Made by a program: the position numbers and the translations under genes. Below, piece after piece: positions 35,190 to 46,744 of a DNA stretch of 64,000 nucleotides. Location of the stretch: contig CP114488.1 in NCBI GenBank assembly GCA_027186245.1, forward strand, positions 3,174,501-3,238,500, read 5' to 3'. Source of the stretch: Coriaria nepalensis. Its lineage: Eukaryota > Streptophyta > Magnoliopsida > Cucurbitales > Coriariaceae. A model generated the notes under the pieces. The model searched no databases. It saw only the letters and a program-made list of their open reading frames with translations, and had not been told where the DNA came from. The first letter of the stretch is position 1. The number at the start of each line of letters is the position of its first letter.

Positions 35190-36927
35190 TGATCATATAA
35201 ATATATATCAAATATATATTTAATGAAAAGTATAAAAAAATTTTAGAAAATTAAAGGATTAATATCTAAGAAAACTCATTTATCTTAATACAGAACCGAA
35301 TAGATCTTATTCTTTCATCATAGCCGAATTCATTAGAAAGAATAAACTGCCCAAGTGTTTACCCTCCTCTAATCGTAATCCACGCAGTTTAGTTCACTTA
35401 GTTGATTTTCTACTCTAAGATTCATAATATGTTTCAAAGAGCTCGTGGAAAGGAAATGGAAAGTCCACTTTCTCACATTAGGAATTTCACTCAAGAGGCA
35501 AGTAAAAGCCTTATGATTTTCGACCATCATAATAGGATATTTATAATACTTTATTAGGTTTTAGGTTTCCTAATAACATTAATTTTCTTTAATAAACTAA
35601 TTATGGAAACAATGAGTTAAACGCACTTAATATATGGCCGACCTTGTCATCGGTCTTTAGCCCGTATATTTTAATCAATACTTTGATTAATTTAGCTTAT
35701 GAAATTCAATTAATAAATTAGCTCATTGACTTTTTAATATTTAATTACTAATTACAGACCTTTAGAATACTTTTATAATTAAATAAATAGTCTTGATATA
35801 AATTATTAATTTTTAATTAAATTAATATCATGTTTAGTTATGCTAGCAGAGCTATATGATATTAGATTTAATAAATTAATAATTTACCATTTTTCTCTTA
35901 TAGTCATAATATAAGATAAATATAATTTTACCCACAAAATAAAAATTATCAATTTTCTTTATCTTCATAGAAAACTTAACTGAGTTACCTCTGGACTTTA
36001 ATGCATTTGATCGATTAGGTTCTACACTACGTCGATAGGAGGATCTCATAACACTTTATAATTTATCTAACTCATAATTAGATTCATTTAGCTTTAAAAT
36101 ATATTTTAAACTAAACAGTTAATTAAATTATCTCATAATTAATTAACTTAAACCTCTAAGTCAAGATTGACTTATAGTAAAGTATCAAAGCTACCCGAGA
36201 GATAAAAAGTAAGCATCTTCTAAAAGAACATGTTGTGACTAACAACTGTACAACAATAATCCTTCTATCTAGCGAATGTCCTGATTTTTCCTAGGGCATT
36301 GTTTAATTGTTAAACTCTAATAGACAAATCATATAAACTGTTATATCTTTAATGAATATAGACATAAATTTATCAAAACTCTTTTGACACCATACTACCT
36401 TGCATTGATTTTATTGATCAATAAAGTATACAACTCATAGAACTTATTTCCAAATATGGAGGTAATAGATTCCGTCTTGATCACTCACAACCTTCATGTA
36501 TATTTCATATTCAACGATTCACCCTTGGCTAGATGATCTCAGGTCTAAGGACTACATATAATATAGTAAATGGATAATTCTAATTAATAGTTAGTATTAA
36601 TTACTATTAAGAATTATCTAAGTATCACATTCGGTACTCTTAATCTCTACTAAGTACCCACATAATCATCATGATGTTCTACTAACATTAATGACTATGA
36701 GATCGGCCACCCTAAACACTTTAGGTTATGAACTATGTAATTGTCTATTCGGATTATCAATGTTTATTCTTGAGAACATATGACAATGAACAATTCGTGT
36801 CTTAAAGTTTTAAGCAACTTGAGTTTCAATAAGTATGATATCCATCATTGTCTCCGAAGTGTATAACTTAAAATACTGAGCTTTATCATGATATGTATTT
36901 ATAGAATATAAGATATTAATTCTAACA
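35190..36927 (-). repeat. copia 3' LTR (copy C, ~1.74 kb), truncated end
   Basis: On the - strand it starts TGTTAGAATTAATATC at 36927, directly after the RNase H remnant and the bases TTAATTA. It shares ordered blocks with copies at 53640-55386 and 55394-59722: GATTAGGTTCTACA..., AGGAGGATCTCATAACACTTTA, AAGCATCTTCTAA, and TCATCATGATGTTCTACTAAC. The far end is cut off at the GC-richer patch. The long LTR and position after RNase H suggest a SIRE- or Angela-like copia family. Confidence 0.75.
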
Positions 36928-37064
36928 TAATTAATAAATATAATAAATGGATAAATACCTTTACCATTATTAAACAAATAATAATATCGTTAATATTTTC
37001 AAATAATATTATATCTCACAAAATATATACATATTGAGTCTAATCCAATTAGCTTGACGAGTAT

Positions 37065-37600
37065 ACACTTTCAATCTTCCCTTTGCACTAAAGTCAATCG
37101 TTTTATAATCTAATTCTCATATTATCAAGATGTCAACCGAGCTTTTGTTGGAAAGCCCTTTAGTCAGTAGATTCACTATGTTCTTATTTATATCAACTTT
37201 CTCTATATTCATATTTACATTCCGAGTCACTATCAAATTAAATGAAAAATGTAGTCACACGTATTTGGACCTTGATGAGACCTAGGTTCCTCTTGCGTGT
37301 ACTATTGTATCAAAATTATCATAGTAAACTATTACCAGATTGTTAATGTTAGGAACCATTTCAAATCCAATTACGAACCTTTCATCTACAACACCACTTT
37401 TACTACATCCAAGGCTGCAATATATTCGACATTCATAGAGGATTTCACGATCTGTTCCTGATGTGAAATTTTTTCAATTTTACCGCTCCTCTAATATAGG
37501 TAAAACAAATTAAAAACAAAATTAATTTACTATCTTCGATATGTGATTAAGAATTAGAGTATGTAAAATCTTAATTTTCAATTTGGATGCTCTATAAAAT
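37065..37600 (-). pseudogene. copia RNase H remnant
   Basis: In several frames the - strand reads VEYIAALDVVK (family AEYIAA.DA.KEA), HARGT/SRSKYV (family EPRSHQRSKHI) and VDINKNIVNLLTKGLS (family VDT.ENVADPLTKPL). These are in the correct order and end about 140 bases before the LTR start. It is heavily decayed. Confidence 0.7.
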
Positions 37601-37875
37601 TTAAAATATATCCTTAATCTTTCTAAATCAATTAAAAATATTTTTAATAACATCTTAATATTTTATCAACTTAATTACTTTAAACTTATTCATAATTTTT
37701 TAGAGTATATATTATATCTGATAACATACATAATATAATATATTCGTATTATATTTTTCATTTCATATTTTAATTGACATTTATTAAAATAGGTAAATTC
37801 CTTAACTCATCGACGAAACTCATCTCTTAAAATTCTTAATACTAAACACCTATAACAATGTTATCTTAGTCTTAG

Positions 37876-39722
37876 TCTGACTAATAAAGTGACCTTTAGA
37901 GTGGAGGGGTGGTAGTCATGTCTTTTGTCGTCGGGTGGTAAGCTCATTTTAATTAAACACGTGTTAGCTTCGATTCCTTTACATCTTATGGCAGCGGCAT
38001 ATGTTCCTAGTTGTGTTCTGTCGAGAGTTGATAAACTCATTGTCAATTTCTTCTGGGGGTCCACTGTTGAGGTTCGAAAACGACACTGGATAAGTTGGAC
38101 TAAAATCTGTACCGATAAGTCTAGTGGTGGTTTGGTTGTTCGTAGTCTTTAGGATATGCAAACGGCATTTTCTTTGAAGAAGATCTGGTGGTTGTGTATG
38201 AAACAGTCTTTATGGAGTACGTACATGCATGGTAGATATATTCTCAGTGCTCCTGTTTCTCGGTGGCATGCAACTCCTTCCTTTTCTCGGGCTTGGAAAG
38301 TGCTTGTTAAATGAATTCCCATTTTTCTCCAATATGCTCAATGGTCTGTTGGGGAGTGTAATAGGGTTTTTTGTTGTTGTTATGATAATTAAGGTTGGGG
38401 TATTCTTGCTAACTGGGCAACCAAGCCTTTATCTCTAATCACTGTTGGGGAGGCTTTACATTTGAATTCATGGAGAGAAAATGTGTCTGATAGGGTTTTT
38501 ATTCATCTCATTGAAAATAGAGTCCCTCAACTCTCTTCTCTTCCGGACTGACTCATCTGAAAACCAAGCAAGGATGAAGATTTCTCCATTGAATCTGCTT
38601 GTTGTGTTCTCTTGGGTGCGCAAGTTCAATCGAATCTATTTCATCTCCTTTGGTTTGCTAGGTGTCCGTTGAAGGTCCATCTCTTTGGGTGGCACATTTT
38701 TCATTTGTCTCTTGCGGTGGATGCGAATCGGCAAGACATGGGTATCCGTCTCCCTTCTACTTGTACGTGTTTTGATTGCCACCAAATAGAAACAACCCAT
38801 CATCTTTTGTTAGAGAGTGAGGTCGTCGTCTGTGTCTGGTCGCACTTCCATGCTTCTTGTCATCTGAATTTTTTAGCCCAGCATCTTAAGGATAGATTCT
38901 TACTTTGGTGGTCGGAGTTCAACCTATCTACGCGGCTCCATAATGTTTGTTGCGCTTTGCTTTTAATCATATGTTGGGATATTTGGTCGACTCGGAATCA
39001 GGCAGTCTTTGATAGGCGGAAAATAAGAGCAGACGTGATTATCATTAAGGTGTCTCGTTGGTTGTCTAAATTAAATGAGGCTTATAACATGGTTCCTCCA
39101 CTTCTAGTTTGGATAGTCAAATCCTTACTGGTCTTAGGTGCACTGTTCACCATCGCAATTACAGTACTCCTATTGTTTGCATTGGGTCTAGGCCTTCATT
39201 GGGTTCATTCAAGTTGAACATTGATGGTGCTTTTAAGCGTACGGGTTTGTCGGCTTGTGGCAGTGTGGTGAGGGCTCACATTGGGGCAGTCCCAGGGGCT
39301 TTTTCCAAGAAGTTGGATTGTCTTAACAGTTTTCAGGTGGAAGTTTACTGATTGTTTTTCGGCATTCAATTTGCTTTACATCGGGGTATTTTCCATTTAT
39401 AGATTAAGAGTGACTCTAAGCCCCTCGTTCAGGCCATTAGATCATGTGATTGTTAGGATTGGAGACTTAAATTTCCTTGAGATTATATTCAGCACTTTTT
39501 TTTTCCTTTACGTTATCTATTTCTCATATTTTTATGGAATGTAATGGGGTGGGTTGATGATGCTCTTTCCTATCACGATATTTTGGGTTCTCAAAATTTT
39601 GATTCGGATAATGCTCTTCTTAATTCTGTCAAGATCTGTTTGTATAATAATAGAAATGACGTGCCTTTTCTAAGGCTGTAATCCTTTTTATATTTGTAAT
39701 GATAATAATAATAAAATAAAAG
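37876..39722 (+). mobile_element. 5'-truncated L1-type LINE
   Basis: The text begins in the RT thumb (VEGW, GGKLILIKHVLASIPLHLMAAA, VDKLIVNFFWGS, KRHWISWTKIC). The zf-RVT zone at about 38650-38830 reads CPLKVHLFGWHIF, MGIRLPSTCTCFDCH and THHLLLES. RNase H at about 39210-39680 includes FKLNIDGAFKR, ACGSVVRAHIG, SDSKPLVQAI and DDALSYHDILG. The 3' tail is TAATGATAATAATAATAAAA (39696-39722). The abrupt 5' start is the common LINE truncation. Two open pieces (37925-38152 and 38612-39217) remain, but stops and frame changes separate them. I could not find a convincing target duplication. Confidence 0.85.
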
Positions 39723-40015
39723 TTCAATATTAGCACTTCCTAGAACGTGAGATTAAATTCCCTCTTATGCAAAAGATTTCAGCAGTTCTAGGGAATATCA
39801 ACGACCCTTAATTTATTTGTCTTCGAACTGTGGGGCAAGTAATTTCTAAAGCAATCCCACAACAGTATATCACTGTTCTCCCATAGCCCGAGGACCATAA
39901 TAGTATGACCATTAGGATATTGTAACGGGCTGTCAGGAAAATTAATACTGTACTCCTCAATCCCCTGATGATTTCTCATTACCCAGATGTCAATAGGTGA
40001 ACCTGATCTGAATGA

Positions 40016-40500
40016 CCAATAATTAGAGATAGCAATTTGGGTCGGGCCGGTCCGAATCCGTTAAGCCCGGACTGTTAAAATCAGACCCGTATCGATACCC
40101 GCACTCATAATATGCGGGTACGAGCTTGGCCCGGCCCGTATACGGGCGTGGGCCGGACATGAATTATATACTTGCGGGTCGGCCCAGCCCGTCCTATTTT
40201 TTAAACGGGCCAAATTCGGCCCGCGAGTATACGGTCACCCGTAATGAACAATGTCATTCAGCGAACAGTATCTGAACAGTGTACAGTAACAGTATCCGTG
40301 TAGTGTACAATGAACAGTACCCTTAGGCTAAAGCCCGGCCCATTTTTAATCGGGCTCGGGCTGGGCCTAGATTTTTGAGGCCTGCACACCGGCCCAAGCC
40401 CAGCCCGAATTAAAACGGGCCGACATAAATGGATTTGGGTTTAATACGGGCCAAGCCGGGGAGGGTTGGGCCGGCCCGGATTGACATCTCTACCAATAAT
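40016..40500. mobile_element. non-autonomous hAT element with perfect 8-bp target duplication
   Basis: The element itself is 40024-40492 (469 bp). The left end is TAGAGATAGCAATTTGGGTCGG and the right end, reverse-complemented, TAGAGATGTCAATCCGGGCCGG. The flanks CCAATAAT (40016-40023) and CCAATAAT (40493-40500) are identical. The interior is full of GGGCCGG and CGGCCCG words plus GTGTACAGTAACAGT-like repeats. It carries no transposase and sits in the C-terminal part of the F-box pseudogene. Confidence 0.9.
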
Positions 40501-40857
40501 ACTAAGATAGCCTTGAAAATCGAGCAAGTTCTTAGAATAGCTAGAATCGGGCGGGTTAATCCAGCTAGATTGTTCCGTTCCACTGTCAGATGCAATAGTT
40601 TTTGGTTCACCAATAGTCTTGATCCAATGACAAGATCCAGAGACATATACAAAAGGAGCTCTATGAGATAAGAAAAAGGCCGTAGAGGAACATTATCAAT
40701 GATTCCCCACGAACTAGTAGCACGTGCCGTATAAATTAAGGCGCTGGTATTAAGAATTATTGACTCTGATTTTCGTTTGTTATGATTTTCGTTTATTATG
40801 AAGAGCTATATTATTTATAATGTGCTTTAAGATCGGTGTCTGCATTTATAAATAAAT

Positions 40858-41474
40858 TGTGGCCAGAGTGATAATTAATTAATTCCGTTATGATGATTTA
40901 GTTAGTTTTTTAGAGCAATGTGAGAAGGAAAATAGATAGAATACTTTACTTCATTCTCTAAAAAATGCATTATCTTATATTATCAAATCAGTTAGCTTTT
41001 ATATTTAGATAAGGTTGGAAAATCATAGATAGCTTTACACATGTCCCCCTCTTTGCTCTGTATTCTAATTATTTCCTGCTCTATGACAGATGTCAACGCC
41101 CTTCTGTCTAACATGACAGAGATATATTCTTAACTCAGAACCACCTCATTATATATCACTCCAGTTTGACACACCAGGAGTGCATTCTCCACTTAGGTAT
41201 TAGTAGCTTTCCACTTGTCTACTCCTTTCACGTATCCGTGCTCAGGTATGAGGTAAGTAAGGAAATACTTAGTTTAACCTCAGTGCCTTGTTATCATGCT
41301 AAACTATTATCATGTTAACTGATGCTCCACTCAGCTCCCATCTAACTTGAGCCTCAATCATCATCTTCGTTTTGTACTCAGTTATCCCAACATCTGCCGA
41401 CACTGCCTCAACCTCAGTTTCTCTTACTTAAGGTAAGGTTGTAGATGTGAGGCTGTTCTAGAATCAGCCCAACA
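40858..41474 (-). mobile_element. candidate solo LTR inside the F-box pseudogene
   Basis: On the - strand the block starts TGTTGGGCTGATTC and ends GGCCACA. A TATA-like CTAAATATAAAAGC lies at about 40992-41009, a promoter-like position. The flanks TAAAT (40853-40857) and GAAAT (41475-41479) match at 4 of 5. Sequence on both sides up to 40766 and 41552 is also not F-box-like, so the true insertion may be larger or different. Confidence 0.35.
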
Positions 41475-42439
41475 GAAATAATAGTCTTCTAACTAGGATT
41501 TAGGATATATTTAGGATTTGTGTAATAAAATGAATAATCTTGTAATTCTTATTCAAAACATCGAACCGAATCCAACGTGGTCCGGAATGCAGCAATTGTC
41601 ACTGAGTGGTATTAGTGTAGTTTCTTGAGTAAGAGGATTGAACACAACTCCAACCCCTTTACTGTATATACATTCTGTAAAGTAAAGGAGTCTATTACAC
41701 GAACCTCTTAAATTATAGTTTCCATGATACCAAAGTCTACATACCGTATTCATATCAACCTTGATATACTTGTTCGATTCCTTGTGCGTGAAATAATCCA
41801 ATTCACAAAAGACATCAGGAAGAACAAGGGCCTGAGATTCTTTAAGGCCTTGATTGAATTGCATGTCAACGAAGTATGGGTCGTTGATGATATTGCAGAA
41901 GAGCTTAGAAACAAACTTGAGCCGCAGGAGAGATTTGATACGTAGGCATAGGAAGATGTTGAAAAGCATCTCAACAGGGAGTTTGGTCCATGTTTCTTTA
42001 CTTGTGAAAGTCGGAGACCAATTAATAGGGTTTTGCAGAGTTGGAGAAAAAAGTAGTGTCCTTATATAATTAGGAGTCCCGACCCCAATTGGAAACGACG
42101 GATTATATGGAAACTAACATATTTTACCAACCCTTCGATGGATATCGCTTACTTAGATTGCTTCTCCAATCAAGGCCCAATTGACACATAGCCGATTGGT
42201 AATTAGATCCTTTTTGTGGAATAAATGCCCATAAGGCCATAGCTCTGGCCAAGCCCACTTACAGAATGAGTGAGGAGAAGTGGAGTACATAACTTGGAGT
42301 ACCTTGTTAGATTGGGCCCACAATGGAGCTATTAGGCTTTCAACAATTTGCTTTTACATTCACTATCATTCCAAAGCCCTACAACAGTGGTAGCAAGCTA
42401 ATGTTTCGCCTCATCATGTAAAGTAAAATTGTATTCTCG

Positions 42440-42985
42440 GATTCGCTCTTTCGTACGAAAATTTCTCATTATCCAGATTTTAATATGAAGATAATAACAC
42501 ATGCGATCAAAAATACCAAGAAATACATCAAGATTGATCAATTCATTACAATTACAAGATTCCGGCAGCGCGATGAAGTTGAAGTCTTCCTTCCTGAAAT
42601 CAAAAGAAACAATTGTTCTAAAATAATTAAGCCAATGACTAGTTCCAAAGGTATATATAGGTTTGAAAGGTACTTTTTAACAGTTCTCTTGTTAACTTGT
42701 ACCAAAGGTTCGTTTTGTAGATTAATTTTAATATATATATATATATATATATTATATGTGAGTCAGAGTTCACTTTTGAAAATGCAAGCAAAGACGTAAA
42801 CAACAAGAGATTCTAGAGAGATTAATTTCTTCTCTAAGGCTTCACTTATTTGTTTATTTTATGACGGATATCGCTTACTATTTCGTGTCCCATCATAGCC
42901 CGAGGACATTAAGAGTATGACTACAAGGATACGTGAAGAGCTCATCACGAAAACTATAACATTGTACTCTTTTATCTATTTTTTA
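42440..42985 (-). pseudogene. scattered F-box-associated fragments
   Basis: Two short - strand pieces resemble the C-terminal part of the neighbouring F-box pseudogene. Near 42985-42860 the bases GTCATACTCTTAATGTCCTC and GGGCTATG align with GTCATACTATTATGGTCCTC and GGGCTATG at about 39880-39920. Near 42480-42450, ATCTGGATAATGAGAAAT matches ATCTGGGTAATGAGAAAT. They are not collinear with the other copy and encode nothing. Confidence 0.4.
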
Positions 42986-45900
42986 TTATGATACCCGTAT
43001 TAAATAATCATTGAAAATCGATGAATTATTTTATTTTATTTTAGGAAAATAGAGTATGACTATAAAATCTCTATTCCTCATTCCTCAAAATAAAAACAAA
43101 AAATCAACTTGAATCCTACTTATTCGAACTTATCCCAAAATAACTATCCTCCTCCTAGAACTTGCTTAAAAAGACTCGAGAAGTATTCTTTTGGAAGTAT
43201 TCTTTTGGAATCTCGAGAAGATGATTTTTGAGAACCATTTCAAGATGTCAAACTCCAAAATTCCCTTGATTTTGATTGGCAAGAAGATGGCTTTCACTAT
43301 CTTGTAAGAACATGAACTTTGTGTGGTAATAAATGAGGGTGGAAATATTTGCTCCAACTTTCACTATCTTGTAAGTCAGATTTCTATAATGACTTTGATC
43401 ATATCTTCCTGAAGAAACAAGACCAATTAATGTAACCACAACTTTGTCTGGTAAAAAACTTACAACTGATAAAACTTCTTGTATCAAAATCTAGCAATCA
43501 TGACTCTTCAATTCATTAATCTTCTTTTTATTGGAGTTTACATAGATGCTATGATTTAAAACTAAACTATCTGAAAATCTCACATTTTTCAAAATCTTAA
43601 AAAAGCTACTTGTTCATTATTTGTCATCTCATAACATGAAAATGAAAAAACTATTTAGATACATTTTTCTACCGTGGATGAAGACCACAACATGTAATAA
43701 TAACTTTAAGATCCGCTCAAATCTTAAAATTATCTTCTGTTTTATTCTTAACTCTTATTCACAACATTACATTTTTCTCAATATGCATTACTTTCAAATT
43801 GTGACATAACAACTGAATTTTCCAATAAGGCAATCAAAAAAATATACATCATTATTTTCACAATTACGACTTATTAGGTTCACTTTCACACTCACTAAAA
43901 ACATTCTTCACACCTTCAAATTGTCTTAATATTTCCTCGTTTTATGCCCTTATAGGTGAGAGTTCATAATCTTTTGTGCCATCAAAATATTTGCCATCCC
44001 CCTACAAGGCTCGCTATATCCAAAAACTTTCTATATCCCAAATAGCCGATTTTTTCCTATGTTTTAAAGAAATATGTTTAGTATTCTCCATACAGTAATT
44101 GATGGCTGAAACTTCAATTTGAATCTAAACTCTACTTTAGTTCACTAATTACATTGCAGTTTGTTCAAAATTTCAGTTTCAAACTAGTTAAACAGTAGAG
44201 AAATACTTATACACCTACCCTAACCCTGTAACTAGTTTATAGTGGCATCTTCCTCAAGAGTAGTTGGTTCATGGACAAGGCTTCGTGGAAGTCCATAACC
44301 GCTTCCTTCAATTTACGGTCCTTTATCATCTACAAATCATAGCGAGGATAAGAGATTTCTAGACACCAGTTAGTTCTTCATCTGAATAAATCACATTCCC
44401 TCATAGGTCAGCTATAAACCGTCTATAATGATGATCTCCCATTTCAAGTTAATCAAGCATAAACTATGTCTTAATGAGTAAACTACTACACGGACCAAAT
44501 CATGCAACATCCACCGGACAAGATTCATAACTACTCTTTTTTGGTTTGTTAATCTCTTAAGTGATTGTGAATCATGTAGTTGTGTGGCCATGATATTGTA
44601 TTTCCCAACTCGTGACATATAAACTATGTCTAAGAAAGCTTCACCGTACAACTTTGAATATTGAAACTTGTAGGCTATTTATACTTATAAAGGGAAATGA
44701 ACCAAAGAAAATGGAATTCCCACCAATTATATCATAGATATACTTATTAAATGCAAGTTGGAAGGTAAAATTAAGTCGGTGAAGAACAGTTCAAAATCTG
44801 CAGTTCAGTGGAGCTCTGAAGGAAAATGAGTGGTAAGAGATTTGAATTCTGAATTAACTTATAATTAGAGTTCTCAATAAACTAGATTTACTAATGTACG
44901 TCCGTTTTACCATCATACATGCAAGAAAGCACAGAGTCACAAGATTAAAGGGTTCAGATACCGAGTAAGAAAACACAAAGACATATGTAGTTATTGGAGT
45001 GTCGCTATAAATGAGTAATTGAAATTGAATAGAATAATTGTCTATCTAATATTGCAACATGAATGGAATATAAATATCAATCAAGAGTCATATATTAAAA
45101 TTTAACGTTCAATTTCAATTTTAGAATATATATTTATATATGACTATTTTTATAATTATAACAATATATGCATAATATATCAAACTCTTTATCTTACAGA
45201 TTTCAAATCAACAATGTGGCATACAAATGCTAATAAAAATTAATTCTTGCAAGCAATTCAGTAATATACGATACTTTGGCTTTAAGATTGTTGTAAATGA
45301 TCTTAATAGAATATGTCATTGTGATTTAAATATATAGTTATGAAAATACAAAGAAGTGAATGTTATTAAGTATTTCAAAATCAAATAAATATGAAATCAC
45401 ACAAATAATATAATAGTAAAGTAAAATAATATATTATATAATAAAAGAGATGTAACCTCTTAAAATATTAAATAAGTTATCATGTAAGGGTAAATAAAAT
45501 AACTTGAATATAGATGAAGAACTTTCTACCTTTCTACCTTTCTATCTTTCTACCTTTTTTGTTCATGTAGACTACTAATGATCAATCGGGTAATTTCAAG
45601 AATTAGATTTTTACGATAAATTTGATATAACAAATTAACAAACAGTTAGTGCAATATGGAAATATATTGAAAAGTAGTGACATAAAATGAAAATGAAATT
45701 AAATCACAAGATTAAGATTGACCAAATGGAGAAAGACATTTTGCTTCTAGTGTATTCACGGCTTTAAGCCTTCGGAAGTTGGAAATGGATGATCAAGAAT
45801 ACAAAAACTAATTTGTTGTAGAGGCATCGTGGTGCTGTTGTAAATAAAAAAGAGATGATAAAAGAAAATAAAGAGAGTAGATGTTTCTTATTCCTTATTA

Positions 45901-46203
45901 ATCTTCATTCTTTATAAATAATTATATTTATAGGTCAAATATTGGAATACCAAAAATCAAGAGTTAATTACCATAATAATAAATAGAATAAAGATAGAAT
46001 TAAAGATAAAAAATGAAGAATTGAGAATTGAATAGATGGATGAGAATAATAATAGACATCCACTTATAATATTCAACACATTTCACCATAAACATTTGAG
46101 CTTAAATTCCAAATTATACATATGCAATTCTCACAAAAGTTAACTCTAACTAAGTTACTAACTTCATGAACACTTTTTGACTCCTAACATAGCGAAGTTT
46201 AAG
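42986..46203. other. gene-poor DNA, no gene recognised
   Basis: Several short open frames exist (for example 44412-44651, -), but none resembles a family I know. CTTTCACTATCTTGTAAG occurs twice (about 43292 and 43361). An 8-bp CTTTCTAC repeat is listed separately. Confidence 0.45.
45522..45553. repeat. (CTTTCTAC)4
   Basis: Four copies of an 8-base unit, the third with one change. Confidence 0.9.
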
Positions 46204-46744
46204 GGTAAGATTAGAGGTGTCAAAACGGGCCGCTCGGCCCGGCCCCTAAAAAAATGGATCGGGCTAGGCTTAGCCCGTTTTTAAAATGTATGTTTGAACC
46301 CGGCTCAGAAAATTCTTTGGGTCTATCTCGGGCCCATTCGGACTTAAAATAGGCAGGGTTCGACCGAGCTTTACTAGGCCTAAAATGGGCCGACCCTTTA
46401 AATAAAATATTTATAATAAAATATTATTAAAGTAAGAGAGATTATTTGAGATTATGAGTCATAAGAAAATACTCTTGTTAGTTTACTCTACGGGTCAAAT
46501 GAGTTAAATAAATTACACATATGTATAACTAAGAGTCTAAGAGCATCTCAAATAAAGAATAAACTTTTGGCCAAATAAAGATTTCATTGTGTATTATTAA
46601 ATAATGGGTCCGTCAAAAAAATCTCCCGGCCTTAAGGAGGAAAAAACAGACCTTACAATAAAGCCATAAACAAAAAAAATAAAAAATAAAAGTTTGCTAA
46701 TACATTATAATCTATTATGTATTTATTAATGGTGGTTGGTCATT

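Larger units (their letters stand above)
39788..41996 (-). pseudogene. F-box protein pseudogene, broken by insertions and frameshifts
   Basis: The F-box starts near 41996 (TKLPVEMLFNIFLCL) and runs KSLLRLKFVSKLFCNIIND; then come CNRLLYFTE and NPLTQETTLIPL, ending with VGFGSMF at about 41560. An unrelated stretch of about 0.8 kb follows. The reading resumes at about 40765 with NVPLRPFSYL, FVYVSGSCHWIKTIG and LLDFQGYLSIIGHSD. A hAT element then interrupts (40024-40492). The C-terminal part (40015-39788) reads IDIWVMRN, GLWENSDILLWD and KTNKLRVVDIP before a stop. This is the F-box-associated domain layout. Frameshifts occur near 40650 and 40010. Intact relatives bring substrates to SCF ubiquitin ligases. 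No ATG precedes the F-box start in frame; the first is inside it (41967-41969). Confidence 0.82.

Noticed and set aside
44412..44651. 79-codon open frame on the - strand as a possible gene
   Set aside because: It is open for a modest length, but no motif, neighbour or splice structure supports it.
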